NCBI GenBank assembly: GCA_914767715.1
Contig: OU612073.1
Location: 9,116,001-9,176,000 of the forward strand
Direction: 5' to 3'
DNA length: 60,000 nucleotides
Origin: Membranipora membranacea
Lineage: Eukaryota > Bryozoa > Gymnolaemata > Cheilostomatida > Membraniporidae
This document shows, in pieces, positions 47,585 to 58,977 of the stretch (positions are counted from its first letter, which is position 1; every line of letters starts with the position of its first letter). The position numbers were made by a program, and so were the translations under genes. The notes beneath the pieces were generated by a model. It worked only from the letters and a program-made list of their open reading frames with translations. It made no database searches and had not been told where the DNA came from.

Positions 47585-50500
47585 ATGGGAAATCTATCAG
47601 AATTCAAGGTGAGTTTTTCTACTTATTATTCAATTGATATACTTGCAGATGTACTCTTCCTAGACAAATTATCCGTCATGGTAGAATTTCTTTGAACATG
47701 ACCGAATAAAATATATCCATACATATTGGGTACATCGTATTGGAATCCAGATTAATGGGATTTATCTGTAAAAACTCTTTTCAAAAGAAATTCTACGATA
47801 AATATGTCTGCAAGGCCATTTTTTGATAGTTGTGCTGCACATGACATTTACAACTTTTGTTGCATGTTCTGAGATTAATATTTGTCAAATTATAAAATTG
47901 GACCATGTTTTATTTACCTCCCGTAGTCCCACCAACATTTACATTCAACAAATCTTTGGTTCACTCAGATATATCATTGCTAATCCACAGGGCCTCTTTT
48001 AAGTGCTTTGATTGACTAACAGGACCAGAAAACTCACAAAACATTGCGTGCATGTAGGAAAATTAATATTTCTTCAAAAATACAGGTGTCATGAAATGGA
48101 TAATTTTGATTTGAGCTAAAATTATGGGGAAAATAAAACAGTTTTGTGATACAGGAACAGAAAGAAGTCTGGTTTTACATATATATTTCTTCTGACAAAG
48201 AGATGCATTAGAATGAATACTTTTGATTTCCAACAATATTGATGCATAGAAAAAGCCTGATGTATCACAGAAGCCTGTAATTGTATGATATGACATAACA
48301 TATTGCTAGATATTGACCTACCGCTTGGGGCTCACAGGCCATGACATGCATCAAAAATAAAATGAAAAAAAATAAGTTCAAATGAACTAAGCAGTGAGGT
48401 ACCCCAAGGAGTTCGGTACACTGGAAACAAGCTGAAGGCAACTCTTAAAAGAATATTTGCCAACAAATATTATGAGCAGAAACTAAATATTTTTAGACCG
48501 CTGTCAATCTCAGAAATCTTTTTTTTGGCCATGTCGAGGATTCCATTCTTCCCTTTAAACATGTACATGCCCAGGGGTGCACAGGGGTCAATCATAATTA
48601 TGATGGTGCCAGGTAAGACCATTGTCTATTTTTGCCTAAATAAATTGGTTTCCATTTTCTACAAATGACACTTTTACTGGTGAGAGACAAATTTAAGTCC
48701 TATTGACCGTAAGGAGTTCACTGCAATTCATTCAATTTAATGCGCAGGGATCGGGGCACTTTATTTTTACTCTCCCTAATTACATAACAGAATGCGGTTG
48801 GTTTGAGATTAGAAAGAAAGATCAGTACACTAGTAAGCTGCATCATGTAACTGACTGGAAAAGTGTAAGCTATCATCCCACAGCCCATAGACCTTTACTA
48901 ATTGCTTTTTTTCCCTTTCTTCTCTTTGCCCATAACGAAAAGCTTTTTTTCTCTTAAAACCTTAAAACTAAGAATATGACATAATTAGTGTAAGGATTGT
49001 CTTTTCTTGAACAAGGAGAAGCCAACTTATAATTATTCCTCTAAAAATTCGCTCTTCGAGAGAAAGCTTGTTTTTTACACTCCATAGCACATAGTTTCAA
49101 GTGGAAAACTGCTCAATCTGTATCAAAATCTGTTTGTTTGTTAACAACTTTAACTCATCAGCAATTCAATTCAATCCTAATCCTCATATTGACAACATTC
49201 ACCAGTCGCTTTGAGGTTCTCTGGGCTCAACAAATACTCTGAACTTGTGAAAGGGACCACACTAGATAGAATAATATCATAAATATTTCATAACATATAC
49301 TATATATTATTGTTGCAGGAATGCAGTGGTCTGCTCGGTTGTGAGTCTGTTAAATGTACAAACTTTGACAGTAAGATATGTGGACCTGTATCCTATTTGA
49401 CTTTCTTGAACATACAAGCCTTTGTGGCGATTATTGTCAACGCTATCCACATTATAATCATTAAGAGAGCTAAAAATCTTTGCCAGTCCAACTTGGGTGC
49501 CAGTGTTCTGTGGTAAGTACACCCCTACGAAAACTTTACACTCCTCCCCCATCCCAATTTCAACAATACCCACTAACCCTTCAAACATTCCGAAAATTAG
49601 AGAAAAAATACATAGAATTTGATTGATTTGATTTTTGGTTGATTTGTATTTTTACATACGATATCATGGCGAGGATGATGAAGAAATGTATTTATACGTA
49701 TTCATGTATGCATAGTCCGTGTATGATTTGATTGCATCATACTGACATGATTCTTAGCTGTACCACTATATCAAACGAAACACTGAGCATCATCTTATCC
49801 TGTGGTCAGTTCTCTTTAAGACCCTCAATATGGGTCTGAGGCATACCAAGTCCAGTTTCGGCATGAAGTCGAAACCTTACCTCAACTGTTACGTTGATTT
49901 GTTTGGAAAATCACATTTGTAGGCTAGAAAGTCAAACAACAAATTATTATGCCATTATTATCTCTGCATAGATCAAGTTTGATCCATTTTGCCTGCATTC
50001 AATTTTCTCACCTTCCACTGTTCACGCTGCAGGCAAAAATGTCCAGTGGAGGGAGAGCAACTTCGAATACAGGAAAGGGGACCAAACTTGGTCTAAGCTC
50101 TACATTGAACATTTTTGATTTTTCATTTTGAAGTTTAGCAGTACTAGATATCCTAACATCCCTCACAGTGATTCTTGTATCTAACTGCAATGTTCAGGCT
50201 ATTATGATGAAGTACCAAAGGCTATGTAGCCTGAGCGTGTTGATAGCAGGTCTTCCTCAGATTTTATCAGCATACGTACTTCTCCTGATCAGTCTTGATA
50301 GAGTACAGGCAGTCTCCAAAATTGACAGCCCAAACAACAAGTATGTTATGGATAATAAATATTATCGGTATAATTTCGAAATCTGCGCCCATTCTTTGGG
50401 ATGTTACGAGTGTTAACGCCATGTGTTTTGAGCCAACATTTCTAACAACATGAAGTCCCTGTGATCCCAGTGTATCTCTCTAAGTCTAAGCAAGGAGAAA

Positions 50501-53500
50501 TACTGTAACCCGTTACTCATTGGTCTAAGGATATACAAAAAAAGATAAATTTTTACAAAAAAATGATTTTATTTGCCCTTACAAGTTGTCTGCTTTTTCT
50601 TTTTGCCTGCGCTTTCCTATTGCAGGTGTGGCATTACTTTGTTCATGACACACCCGCATAACTTATACCCTTTTCTTTTTAATTAACAGAGATCCAAGCA
50701 CTAGCTTAGCAACAATTGATCCTAAATCATCTTCAAAACTTGTCTGCCAAACCATTATATGTGCAGTTAATTGGTGGTGAAGCGCCACCATATTTTGCAA
50801 AAATCATCTCCAGCAATACAAACAACCTGAAAGTGCTTATCAAAACATGCCCTTATCAAACCTGATTGTCTCACCAATAATTCAAAGTATTACAAGTTAG
50901 TCCTGTGGTAAGTAGCTTCAAACTCTTCGATTAATAAACACTGTCTGTTTCTTGTTTTTTTAGTGACGGATGCTTCAAAAAGCGTTTTAAGCTATGCATG
51001 ACTCTGACAATGATTGTATTATTAGTTATCGCAGCAGGATGTTTTGTAATCGATGCTGTGCTCACTGAGGGACGACCATGTCACACTGGGTATGTCCGTG
51101 TTACTTACACCATTTATTACAGAAAAAGTCCAGTTCTGTTTTGTCAAAATCATAGTAGAGGGTCCATTGGTGCAGCTCGTGTGGCGTACTGTGACAAATT
51201 GTAGGTACTTGGTCTAATCCAGCACTCCGGTGTTGTGTGATGTGTGGTAGGTGTGCTGTAAGACATGTTCAAAACAGCATCTGCCACACATCTTGGAACA
51301 CCCGTCACCAACACCAGATTTAGTGCCCATTCAGAAGAGCATTAAGTTTTGTAATGAGTGATTTAGAACAGCCATACTCAACCTTGGCCATATTGGCCAT
51401 TCCGGCCAAAATGGTCCTTTTGTTTAGCCGAATGCACCCTTACCACAGAAAAAAAACTGAGGCACATTTTCTCATATTGTTAAAAAAAATATATAAGAAA
51501 TCCCACAGTATTCTGTATATTCTTGTATATAACTGATATCCCAGCTAGCACACATAGAAACAAATCAACTGTTGTTCTATAGTAAGGTAAGAAGATAAAC
51601 TTTGGAAAAGAAAACCTAAACTTTTGATATAATAGCATTAATATATGCATTGACTTGACTTTATATAGTTTTTTTATTAACAGAAGTTAAGGAGGTCCTT
51701 GTGTTATTGGTAGGGATTAGGAAGAGATTATATACTGATACTACTGTTTTCATTGGCAAATTTCTATATGTAATAATGTTCACAGCCATCAGTAAATTTA
51801 AAACCGAAACATGTGAGCCATCCTTCTTCACTACCTTCACGGCAATGTTGTCATGTCAAAACACTAAACATCGCATGTTGTCAATTGGTTACAGAGGGTC
51901 CCGGGGTTTGCTCTGTGATGGTCATTAAAATTAGAACTTTGACAAAAAATCGCTCACACACAAACATTTCTCAATATTCTGTTCACAGACGAAATCACAA
52001 ATTTTCTTGACTGTTAATCCTCTACCTCTCTGTAAGCAGTTAGCTCAAGCTCTGTTTCATATCTCCTAAGACTCCCGTGTGATCTCTTCAATCACTATAA
52101 GAATATGCTGTCAAACATATACTACCCTCCGCAAAAAGTTCACTGAATATTTTAATTTTAAGTATCAAACATGGAAGGGATCAGATATGATACGATGTCC
52201 CTCAAAGATTACAGTGGCCATTTGGTTTTTCTTCCCAAAAAGGGCTGGAATGCCTTAAAAACTGCCTCTATTTTCAAAAAATTTTCTGGGCGCAGACCCA
52301 TACCCCCTCACCTGAAGACACCCACCCAGCCTGGCCCTACCACTTTAAAACCAATGGAAACAGGCCTGGATAATCCCCATTCTGTATCTCAAGTAAAGTT
52401 TGCCCAAAAAGTGGTGCGGCCAATCGGTATGCTCCCAAACAAACAATGGCCGAATCCGAAAAATAAGTTGGCCATGTATGATTTAGAAAACCAATGAAAC
52501 AAGTTTGTGTTGAGACCATAATCAAGATTTTTTTTTAAGTAAAAGAGCCGGATCTGTCAAAAATGTAAAACAATTACAAGTTTACAGTGACCAGATCTAT
52601 TTAATCAGAAAGAAAAGAGTTTAATCTTTGCATACTAGCAGTCAAGGTCATGAAAGGTAACTCTAAATATTCGTAATCATCATATATTTAACACCGTTAA
52701 ATGTTATGTTGAAACAAAATTAATTGAAAAAATGATATGAAGCTTCCAGACTGCACCAAATGCTAAGTTTTCATAATAATCATAAATTATATTGAACACT
52801 GTTAAGTGTTATGTTGAAAACAATTTAATTGATACAATGACATGAAGCTTCCAGACAGCACCAAACTACTGCAGACAGAGGTCTGGGAGAATACCAAAAC
52901 TAAGTATTTGTCGGTTGTGATTTTTTCAGTTTTTTGCCTACATTTACCTACATACATACTATCTCAGTTTAACAGCAGCGCATGCTTAGTCATGAATGAC
53001 CATTGTTAAGGAGTAGGAGGTGGCTCAGTTGGTTAGAGCGCCGGTTCTTCAGCATGCAAGTGATGAAGGTTGTGGGTTTGAATACCACTGCAGTCTATCT
53101 ATTACTGGGGTTTGCTTGGTCCCCAGGTGTGCTCCGACCTGCCTGCATACAGAGACAACTTGGCACAGACAATGCAGCCTAGCCCATAAGGCAATTGATA
53201 TTTTGCCGCCCATGTTCCGGAATGTGGCGTGTGATGTGACATCTGATTTGAATCAACCTTTTCTTTTAATCAACCGTAACAGAAGTTTTTTATTATCATT
53301 TTTTTCATTATCATTGACAGCTGGTCCGTTGTTGGTGGGAAAGAAGCTGAAAAGTTCTATAATCAGTATAGCTCTACTCTGTCTCACTTTTCTACTCTCA
53401 TGGATTCCTATGACATCCCTCAAGTTAGCGGAGATTTCACAGCGCCATGAAGTTGGAGCAGCATTGCACTTTATGGGGATGCTTCTGCTCTGCAGCAGTG

Positions 53501-53598
53501 CGTTTATTAATCCGTTTGTCTTCTGCGCTAGTAATGAAAGGTACCGCAAATCTATCAAGACATTATTCTGCAGAAACAGAGAAGTTGGAGTGATTTAG
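47585..53598 (+). CDS. rhodopsin-class G-protein-coupled receptor, TM5 exon unresolved
   Basis: Exons 47585-47608, 49319-49512, 50134-50340, 50964-51089 and 53321-53598 are clear. The first four join in phase. They encode a short glycosylatable N-terminus (NLS), TM1 (ICGPVSYLTFLNIQAFVAII), TM2 with LAVLD, and TM3 starting at a Cys and ending with LDR in place of DRY. TM4 follows with the extracellular Cys of loop 2 (PCHTG). The last exon has TM6 with LSWIP in the CWxP place and TM7 with NPFVF in the NPxxY place, then a short basic tail. TM5 and loop 3 are missing. A segment at about 51780-52000 looks like them (FFTTFTAML, then VMVIKIRTLTKNR), but needs a frame change and its splice phase does not fit. 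The gene may be decaying, have an unseen exon, or contain a sequence error. The ligand is unknown. Confidence 0.75.
49973..50093. mobile_element. MITE, family B copy 2
   Basis: This is an opposite-orientation relative of 35617-35720. The start aagtttgatcc, the tgcattca and ctgcag landmarks and the end ccaaacttgg correspond in order. It lies in the GPCR intron before TM2. More diverged, with no clear target duplication. Confidence 0.5.
51780..52000 (+). pseudogene. frame-shifted TM5/loop-3-like segment of the GPCR
   Basis: One frame reads TCEPSFFTTFTAMLS and the next continues ...VCSVMVIKIRTLTKNRSHTN, as the end of TM5 and a basic third loop would. A one-base shift near 51870 is needed. The acceptor before it (ttcacag) is in the wrong phase for the preceding exon. 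Called broken on this reading; a sequencing or assembly error is the alternative. Confidence 0.35.
52171..52497 (+). CDS. hypothetical 108-residue single-exon ORF in GPCR intron
   Basis: The frame is intact from ATG to TGA with protein-like composition: basic and rich in Pro and Lys (PIPPHLKTPTQPGP, VVRPIGMLPNKQWPNPKNK), no signal peptide, membrane segment or cysteine. No family is recognised. It lies within a GPCR intron on the same strand and could be a small retrocopy, an exon of another transcript, or chance. There is no poly(A) tract or target duplication to prove retroposition. Confidence 0.3.
   Translation: MEGIRYDTMSLKDYSGHLVFLPKKGWNALKTASIFKKFSGRRPIPPHLKTPTQPGPTTLKPMETGLDNPHSVSQVKFAQKVVRPIGMLPNKQWPNPKNKLAMYDLENQ
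53013..53205 (+). mobile_element. tRNA-derived SINE, copy 2
   Basis: The A box is tggctcagttggttagagcg and the B box ggtttgaatacc. The tail includes gacctgcctgca, as in the copy at 38795. It ends about 115 bp before the last GPCR exon, in its intron. Confidence 0.8.
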
Positions 53599-54319
53599 CA
53601 ATCGGATAGAGTATCACTCAGCAATGAGTTTTAGGCTGCGATTATTCTCAACCTAAACTAGACTCAATTGACAACTAGCCAGTTTGATTATATGCCCTCA
53701 GCTTGACTTGATGGTTACTTACTAGGTAAACACACACACATCAGCCTGGGACAATATTGTTGATTTTATTGTACTTTATTTATATAATATATGAGAAATA
53801 TGAGAAATTCAAATACAATTTCTAAATATGAATGGCATCTGAATGGCAGCAGTCTAGAACTACTAGCACCACAAGCAGACGGCTATATGCTCATCTTATT
53901 ACCTCACTTTCACAAAGAGTTGATCAGCTCCATCTGATGACATCAGAAATGCATTCCCAATTACTAAACTTGAACAACTTTGTGCCCACTATAAGTTGAG
54001 GTAAAGAGATATTTATAAAGCTGTGTATCAAGGGTTTCGATACCAAACTTTTGTAAAATCACTTTGTGAACAAACTTGTTATACTCTTTCACATCTCTGG
54101 TTAGTGGTAACCTTTTCTTACAAATTGTCATTCATTATGATTATTACTAAACAAGTAATGTTTTAATCCAAGCCTTTATTAAACACATCAAAATAAACGA
54201 TATTAAATCTTAAAACCACCATGCCAATTATACTGACTCAATTGACACTTAAATATAAAGGACTGCAAGCTCACCTACACATATCTCTTATCGCAGTGGA
54301 AACTACACGGTGTCTGTCT
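53599..54319. other. GPCR 3' flank, nothing recognised
   Basis: AT-rich sequence, probably including the GPCR 3'UTR. No frame of note and no convincing polyadenylation signal could be chosen. Confidence 0.4.
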
Positions 54320-54545
54320 GTGGGGTATTTCAATTAGAAACAGCCAAGATTGCAATCTTATGATCAGTGAGTGAGCGATATCTGCTAGGCTCTCGCTATC
54401 AAATTGCTCTGTCATTGATGGAACTATATACATTCTAAGTGAGCAATTTGGGAGCGATTTTGTCTAACTGAAAGACCAAGTGAGTGATAATTTTTAGCAA
54501 TGTTATAGGGATAGTGATAACTGTCAGTTGGGATTGAAATTTAAT
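54320..54545. mobile_element. MITE, family C copy 2, diverged
   Basis: It shares tttcaattagaaa, cagtgagtgagcgata, tgatggaactatata and agaccaagtgagtgataat with the copy at 42602-42849. The right terminal repeat is degraded. Confidence 0.7.
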
Positions 54546-54808
54546 GCAAAAAGCAAAAATACAAAACTTGAATCAGCCTCGTGACAATTAGTCGTTCTTC
54601 TTTTCTACACATGCTGTCTCGATGCCTGGCGCTCAAGTTTTATCAGTCAATAGCATCAGTATATGAAATAAACTGCTGGAACGATACTGTTTAGCTATCA
54701 ATTTAATCAGTCAATAACAATAAGTCAATTACAATGCTGGGTCATGTTATCCAATAATAAATGTAATCAGTTGATGAAATCTCTTATTTAAAATGCAATG
54801 CTGGGTTA

Positions 54809-54816
54809 ATTTATAC
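54809..54816. repeat. target-site duplication, left
   Basis: ATTTATAC, identical to 58003-58010, directly abutting the terminal CATAGACTT of the foldback element. Confidence 0.9.
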
Positions 54817-55682
54817 CATAGACTTAATATACTACCTAGACAGGACAATGCTTATGCTTCACTGATCATAATATGTCCCACTTAAATAGCACGACATGAC
54901 GTAATTAGTTTGTGCTGTGAGGCATAGTTTACTATATACCATTCAATGAAATAATGTGAAAAATCAAGGGACGCCGCGCATGATATCAGCTCTTGTCCGG
55001 CCCCTAATTATTTAAACACAGAGAAAATTTGTGAGTTTGTGTAAAAGACCGTTACGCACGAGATGGTATAAAAATTGACTCCTTAGGCGAATCTAGAGCG
55101 AGAACAGACCTGATAAGTTACAATCATTAGCCAATAAATACTGAAACAAATACAGCCATCTACCACTACTATTCAAATGCACAGAATACCCACAACACAG
55201 TATCACAAATATTTTGTTGGATGAGCCAGATCAAAGCACCACCACCATCATCATAGATTTTTGCATAAATATTCCTAGTCATGACTGAGCACAACCTGCT
55301 CAGCTTGGATTCCTTGTTACAAGTTTTTACTGCAATTTTTTTGTCGCTTCATGAGGAAGAATAGATCTGTGCTGGAAATTGAGTATGCAAACTCCAGGTA
55401 TGTATGTATGTATCATGAAGCTAGGGTACGTGGCACATATATATATATATATTAAGTCTATGGTCATCTCTCATCAATGAAATAATATAGTAAATCAAGG
55501 CACACAGGGTATAATACCAGCCAAATTATATTAGATCTGTTTTAATTTATGAGATACAAATTATCAAAACAAATACAGCCCTGTACTGAAACAGAAGATG
55601 AAAGATACTATGTAAACAAAGTGGTTACTGGTTTTAATATTCATACTTTGTTGAGATTATTTATTTATATAACGTGAACCTG

Positions 55683-55953
55683 CGTCCTGCAGCCTGCTGT
55701 CTCATCTTCACAAGTAAGCCCAGCTGCAATTTTACTATCATCAGTTGCGAGATACAAGGCAAACATAGAAGTTCTGGATATAATACCCACGCCGCTCAGT
55801 TTATAGGAAAACTATTTTTAAATGAGCCTACAGCCTGCTACCTCGTCTTCACAAGATGATAATCTGGCTGCCTCATCTTCACAAGATGATAATCTTGCTG
55901 CCTCATCTTCACAAGATGAAAATCCTGCTGCTACCACTTCACAAGATGATAAG
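55683..55953 (+). repeat. 30-bp coding tandem repeat in the THAP gene
   Basis: The unit catcttcacaagatgataat plus ctggctgcct encodes SSSQDDNLAA. Three full copies and a variant (TTSQDDK) lie in exon 1. A further degenerate relative at about 55683-55715 (ctgcagcctgctgtctcatc) lies upstream. Confidence 0.8.
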
Positions 55954-56780
55954 GTAAGAAACAGCCCAGTGGTGGCTCTCATGTATGCATTGTCATATTT
56001 CCGTCTTTATTGGATTGAATTTTTTGGCATAATTTCTGCTTGTCCCATCCATCTAAGGTCTAAATCAATTAAATATTGTCATATAATAATACCCACATCC
56101 TTCTATACATGCACATAAATTTAAGGCTATAGACATAGTAAATAATAATCGATGGGTGTGATAAAATTTGAATGTAAGAAAAAAAGGTGGAACGATAGTG
56201 ATGGGGCGCGGGGGGGGGGGGGCTGGAGGGAAACTATTTGAGATGACAATTCTGATTTACTCCCGAAATATCTAACTCAGAACTGGCACAGCAGTCAAAA
56301 AGTGTGAGTAGACTTAATCGGTGATCTCGCAAATCTTTCTTGGCCATGCTGATGCTCCTATGAAATTGATTTTACAATTTCTGTTTATCATATCAAAAGC
56401 TGTAGTTTAATGATAATTATTTGTATATGTTATCATTTGTGATGCTTTTAAAAAAGTCATCTAGAAACTGGTGTGCTGCCTACGGCTGTGGAAATACCCC
56501 GGCAGGAAATCCTAATTTAAGCTTCCACGCCTTCCCCAGAAATAACGAGGAGAGACTAAAGGTATGGGTTTCGGCCGTTAAACGCAAGAACTGGACTCCA
56601 TCCAAATATGCTGTTCTATGTAGCGAACATTTGAAACGAGATACATTTAGAAGGCCTCCTGGTGTGGGTGGGAGAGCTTTGCTCAAAAAGGATGCTATCC
56701 CAACAATTTTCCAATCCTTCCAACACTATCTACAAACCCCTAAATGTGAAGAGATATACGCTGGTCAGAATACACCATGA
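55822..56780 (+). CDS. THAP-domain protein inside the foldback transposon
   Basis: Two exons, 55822-55953 (donor AAG|gtaaga) and 56457-56780, join in phase 0 for 151 residues. Residues 1-44 are a Ser/Gln/Asp repeat. A C2CH zinc finger follows: CAAYGC, SFHAFP, a conserved Trp (VWVSAV), then CSEH, closing with the family's AVPTIF-type motif as AIPTIF. That spans a complete THAP domain of about 85 residues, a sequence-specific DNA binder. After it only about 20 residues remain before the stop, so neither a coiled-coil nor a transposase core is present. The protein could bind the element's own repeats and act as a repressor, as truncated P products do in flies; that is inference. The acceptor is purine-rich and less certain than the donor. 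Confidence 0.75.
56206..56223 (+). repeat. poly-G tract in the transposon interior
   Basis: A run of about 13 consecutive G after ggggcgc, in the THAP gene intron. Length is prone to sequencing error. Confidence 0.7.
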
Positions 56781-56844
56781 AACAACCAAACTCGCAGCAA
56801 ACACTGACAATAAGCGCTCCAAACTGAGCAGGCTTATTGTGTTC

Positions 56845-57200
56845 AGTGACTCAGTCATATCTAATTTTCAGCGATCGCTGATAGTGATAGTGTCTCGTTT
56901 GGAAATTTTGCAGCAATCACCGATAGTGGTAGTTTTCTAGTCTTTGACCCATCCGCAAAATTCAGTATAATCCCACAGTATATATTTTTTTTGATAAGTA
57001 GGTGTAAGAAGTGGTTAGCTTACATTGCTCTACTAATTTGATTAATTTTAACGTATACTGCAACCAGTCATATCTAACTTTGCAATGCTCGCTGATAGTG
57101 GTAGTATTTTTAATTTTTGTCGTGCCCACAACAGCAATAGTGGTAGCCGTTAGCCTTGGTCGTGCCCTCATAAATTAGTATAATCCCGCAGTAACAGCCC
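56845..57200. repeat. direct repeat in the transposon interior
   Basis: Two copies of a block of about 140 bp, 56845-56985 and 57060-57200. Shared landmarks are cagtcatatctaa, gctgatagtg, aatagtggtag-like text and agtataatccc(a/g)cagta. It is noncoding, between the THAP stop and the right inverted repeat. Confidence 0.6.
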
Positions 57201-57365
57201 TCTGTTTTGTCATGTAGTGATAAAAGTGGTTAAGTACAGGGCTGTATTTGTTTTGATAATTTTTATCTCATAAATTAAAACAGATCTAATATAATTTGGC
57301 TGGTATTATACCCTGCGTGTCTTGATTTACTATATTATTTCATGGATGAGAGATTACCAAAGACT

Positions 57366-57384
57366 TTATATATATATATATATG
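57366..57384. repeat. TA microsatellite in right inverted repeat
   Basis: (ta)n of about 9 units; its partner in the left arm is at about 55438-55454, so the array is older than or shared by both arms. Confidence 0.8.
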
Positions 57385-58002
57385 TCACTTACCCTAGCTT
57401 CATCATACATACATATCTGGAGTTGGCATACTCAATTTACAGCACAGATCTATTCTTCCTCATGAAGCGACAATAAAATTTGCAGTAAAATCTTTTAACA
57501 AGGAATCCAAGCTGAGCAGGTTGTGCTCAGTCATGACTAGGAATATTTATGCAAAAATCTATGATGATGGTGGTGGTGCTTTGATCTGGCTCATCCAACA
57601 AAATATTTGTGATACTGTGTTGTGGGTATTCTGTGCATTTGAATAGTAGTTTTAGAAGTGTTAAGAGTAGACGGCTGTATTTGTTTCAATATTTATTGGC
57701 TAATGATTGTAACTTATCAGGTCTGTTCTCGCTTTGGATTCGCCTAAGGAGTCAATTTTTTATACCATCTCGTGCGGAAAGGTCTTTTACATAAACTCAC
57801 AAATTTTCTCTGTGTTTAAATAATTAGGGGCCGGACAAGAGCTGATATCATGCGCGGCGTCCCTTGATTCTTCACATTATTTCATTGAATGGTATATAGT
57901 AAACTATGGCTCACAGCACAAACTAATTACGTCATGTCGTGCTATTTAAGTGGGACAGTATTGAATGCTATTGGCCTGTCTAGGTAGTATATTAAGTCTA
58001 TG

Positions 58003-58010
58003 ATTTATAC
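58003..58010. repeat. target-site duplication, right
   Basis: ATTTATAC, directly after the terminal AAGTCTATG of the right inverted repeat. Confidence 0.9.
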
Positions 58011-58565
58011 TAATCAGATAATCAGTGTTTCAGTTTCACATGAAACATGAAACTGATGTACACTAAATGATCTGAACTTTAGCACATGATGGCTTTTTGT
58101 TTGTGTTTAAATCTAGAATTTTGAGACCAGAGAACCTCTATGACTGTCATGCTATCCATCTTGATTGAATATGTGTCCAAGAAAGAAAATATTTGAGATG
58201 TACATCTGCCATTATATTAGGGCATTTCCGCTCCCTGACATAAGCAAAAGAAAATAACAACTTGCTAACTTTAAAGCTGAGATGTGACATCCTTCAATGG
58301 TCCTTCGACATGAAGGAAGCTCATGCAGCACCACAGAGCAGCATTTAATGTCAACAAGAAAGCGAAATGTTGCCCAAAATGAACTCAGGATTATTGTAAA
58401 TATCTGCCTAAAGCTGGTCCAACATTTTAGATAAAATAATTTGGCTATAGTGCTGGAGTATGGGGCTCTGAAGAGAGTTTTTTATACTTGTCATCCTGAT
58501 CGATTGACTTTTGACGACAAAAAAACCGATTGCAAACAAGTAGAAGACATTAATTTCCATATTTT

Positions 58566-58571
58566 TTTATT
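58566..58571 (-). terminator. candidate polyadenylation signal
   Basis: AATAAA on the minus strand about 400 bp past the stop of the cysteine-rich peptide gene. It is the nearest such signal found. Confidence 0.35.
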
Positions 58572-58977
58572 CGACTCTTGTAATGATCAAAGGCATTTGA
58601 TAAGTGATGAGTAAGATAAGCAGGTGTATTTAACATCAGTTGATAGTGTTAAACCACTGAATTAGATTCTTCTCTTAGAATGGAAGTAGTATCATAGCGT
58701 TATACGGTTAGGACACTAAACACAGGGACCCATCTGACTGTTATCTGATTGGCTGTCCCTAGTAGCATGAATAATTAGCCTGAGAAATTGTCTTGTTTAC
58801 AAAATTGCAAACAGTAATTATACCCCTACAGTGTCGATGATTAGGGCATTTCTAGATTGCTACTAGGGACTGGCTATTTTTGCAAGCCCTTTGTTTTGCA
58901 AAAGAAAGCTAATGATGCTATTCCAGATATGGAATTCAATGTGTTCAACACATTGGCTCCGTACTAAGTCTTGATGT

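Larger units (their letters stand above)
54817..58002. mobile_element. P-superfamily-like foldback transposon carrying a THAP gene
   Basis: A 3,186-bp element with inverted repeats of about 770 bp: left arm 54817-55588, right arm 57232-58002. Both begin CATAGACTTAATATACTACC and then TAGACAGG. Flanking it are identical 8-bp duplications ATTTATAC (54809-54816 and 58003-58010). An 8-bp duplication, a terminal CA and an internal THAP DNA-binding domain are features of the P-element superfamily, whose transposases start with a THAP domain. The arms are nearly identical, apart from a TA microsatellite and small differences. There is no RNase-H-like transposase core inside, so this copy is inferred to be non-autonomous or to have lost it. 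Superfamily placement is inference from these combined marks. Confidence 0.88.

Noticed and set aside
53014-53090. tRNA-like sequence as a tRNA gene
   Set aside because: A and B boxes are present, but the arms do not close as a cloverleaf and a shared tail follows in a second copy, so it is a SINE.
54817-58002. hAT or Kolobok origin for the foldback element
   Set aside because: hAT ends and Kolobok TTAA duplications are not seen; 8-bp duplication plus THAP fits the P superfamily better.
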